Source: Actinomyces respiraculi (GTDB lineage: Bacteria > Actinomycetota > Actinomycetes > Actinomycetales > Actinomycetaceae). Taken from it: a stretch of 64,000 bases of DNA. Position 1 is the first letter of the stretch. Each line of letters begins with the position of its first letter. The position numbers and the translations under genes were made by a program. The stretch covers positions 1,674,001 through 1,738,000 of the forward strand of contig NZ_CP063989.1 of the NCBI RefSeq assembly GCF_014595995.2, written 5' to 3'. Shown here piece after piece: positions 62,978 to 64,000 of the stretch. The notes beneath the pieces were generated by a model, which saw only the letters and a program-made list of their open reading frames with translations, was not told the DNA's origin and did not search any database.

Positions 62978-64000
62978 CACCCCACTCCGTCCGCCCACCG
63001 GCCCCGGCGCCGCTAGCACGCCTCCTCACGATGGCACTGCTTATGTCTTCGACGAGGAGCCCTCCACCGCCTCCGCCTCGGCCAGAGACGGGCTCCTGGA
63101 GGTCCTGCGCCGCGAGGTCCTTGGCCCCGCCGAGGGCGACCGGGAGGTTCTCTCGACCCAGCCCAGTCAGCGCTACCTCCTCGGGCGTATCGCGCCCACC
63201 CGCCTGCGCGGCGCTGGTGAGAGTCCGAACGCCGATGCTTCAGGTGACAGCTCCGAGGGCATTGACCCGCTGGACGCGGCGGCCTCCACCGGTGTCCCCG
63301 TCACCGGCTCCGAGGAGGACACGCTCGATGCCACCGCCGAGGAGGACCGGGGCGAGGACACTGATGATGAGCCCGTCCGTCGTGGGCTCATGATCCCCGC
63401 CTCCATGGGCCTGCGCTTCCAGGTCCCCGCCGACTTCGACGCCCTCAACGTCCACGTCAGCTGGGGCACCTACGAACCCACCTCCGCGGCAACCGACGCA
63501 GGCCAGGACGCTGCCGGTGCGGGCACCCGCTACCGGCGCATCCCCCACGAGCACAGCATCCACCTCGAACCCGCTGCCCTCACTCCGGGCCGAACCGAGG
63601 ACCGGCTCCTCGAAGGGGACGTCACCCTCCGCATTGACTCCTACCTTGATGAGTCCGCCGACCGGTACCTCATTGAGCTTGCCCTGTGCAACGACCGCAC
63701 CACGCCCCGGCGCATCCCCACCGAGGCCTGGATGTTCCAGACCCACATCGACGTGGACGCGGACGGTCGCGCCGTTTTCCTCCCCGTCCACGACCCGATG
63801 CTCCCTCCCGCCCCGGGCTCCGGGCCACGGCCGCAGCCCGGCAGCGAGGAAGCCCGCCTGGACCTCCAGTACCGGGACCGGCTTGAGTTCGCCGTCGGCC
63901 GCACCTGCTCTGCCGACTGGTGCCTGCCGCGCACGTGCCCCGGCGAGGAGGCGCCCCGCCGCGCCATCCAGGTCCGCACCACCTGGATCCCCACGGTCGA
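62970..64000 (+). CDS. drmA: DISARM helicase-domain protein DrmA (3' truncated by window edge)
   Basis: The core DISARM protein found in both classes; about 343 residues are visible. After a short low-complexity start the N-terminal DrmA region reads LLEVLRREVLGPAEGDREVL, then SQRYLLGRIAPTRL, an acidic Ser-rich insert, and RRGLMIPASMGLRFQVPADFDALNVHVSWGTYEP. Helicase motifs lie beyond the window. ATG 62970 is inside the last codons of drmMI (8-bp overlap) with AGGAAGAG upstream, so translation is coupled. drmB and drmC would be expected next. Confidence 0.85.
   Translation, partial: MSNTPLRPPTGPGAASTPPHDGTAYVFDEEPSTASASARDGLLEVLRREVLGPAEGDREVLSTQPSQRYLLGRIAPTRLRGAGESPNADASGDSSEGIDPLDAAASTGVPVTGSEEDTLDATAEEDRGEDTDDEPVRRGLMIPASMGLRFQVPADFDALNVHVSWGTYEPTSAATDAGQDAAGAGTRYRRIPHEHSIHLEPAALTPGRTEDRLLEGDVTLRIDSYLDESADRYLIELALCNDRTTPRRIPTEAWMFQTHIDVDADGRAVFLPVHDPMLPPAPGSGPRPQPGSEEARLDLQYRDRLEFAVGRTCSADWCLPRTCPGEEAPRRAIQVRTTWIPTV

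Overview
The window is very GC-rich (roughly 70% by eye) and codes densely on both strands with strong G/C bias at third codon positions. Gene content (GlgA/GlgC, FabG-FabI pair, GlyS-type glycyl-tRNA synthetase, Era-LeuA-RecO-UppS neighbourhood, ZnuABC-Zur, GCS2 ligase) and many probable leaderless starts (a TANNNT box 6-7 nt before the start codon) point to an actinobacterium. Actinomycetaceae (Actinomyces-like) is my best guess; this is inference, not a search result. I saw no rRNA, tRNA or CRISPR array.

Layout. 0-2 kb: 3' part of a beta-glucoside-type PTS EIIBCA permease. 2-9.3 kb, mostly minus strand: SpoU rRNA methyltransferase, a heterodimeric ABC exporter, an SPFH/NfeD pair and a lone ABC ATPase. 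9.3-20.5 kb, housekeeping: an unknown protein, divergent glgA/glgC, serB, a SixA-like phosphatase, a fabG-fabI operon, a Dus enzyme, a YibE/F membrane protein and glyS. 20.5-26 kb, accessory: a two-component system whose kinase has a doubled membrane/kinase architecture, small unknown membrane proteins and lipoproteins, a decayed lipoprotein duplicate and an ISL3 transposase scrap. 26-30.8 kb: one minus-strand operon encoding an I36-type peptidase inhibitor, a lipoprotein, a peptidoglycan-binding efflux adaptor and a MacB-type ABC transporter. 31-36.2 kb: Zur-controlled znuABC-zur with a glutamine amidotransferase and a GCS2 ligase. 36.2-49.7 kb: uppS, recO, putA, leuA (with a leucine-rich leader peptide), an alpha/beta hydrolase, era, corC-like, ybeY and phoH. 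49.7-52.1 kb: a TetR-controlled ABC-2 efflux pair.

52.1-64 kb is a defence island. It opens with about 0.9 kb of apparently non-coding DNA carrying diverged 90-bp repeats and a perfect 20-bp inverted repeat. Then come an unrecognised coupled gene pair that looks toxin-antitoxin-like and a broken ImmA/IrrE + DUF4411 module (frameshift in the first gene, large in-frame deletion in the second). Last is a class 1 DISARM anti-phage operon, drmD-drmMI-drmA; drmA runs off the end, and drmB and drmC would be expected beyond it.

The main discovery is a run of twelve G inside the helicase gene drmD (57699-57710). It puts the C-terminal third out of frame, while ten or thirteen G would restore one long ORF continuous to the ATGA junction with drmMI. 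This suggests a phase-variable (ON/OFF) DISARM system, caught here in the OFF register.
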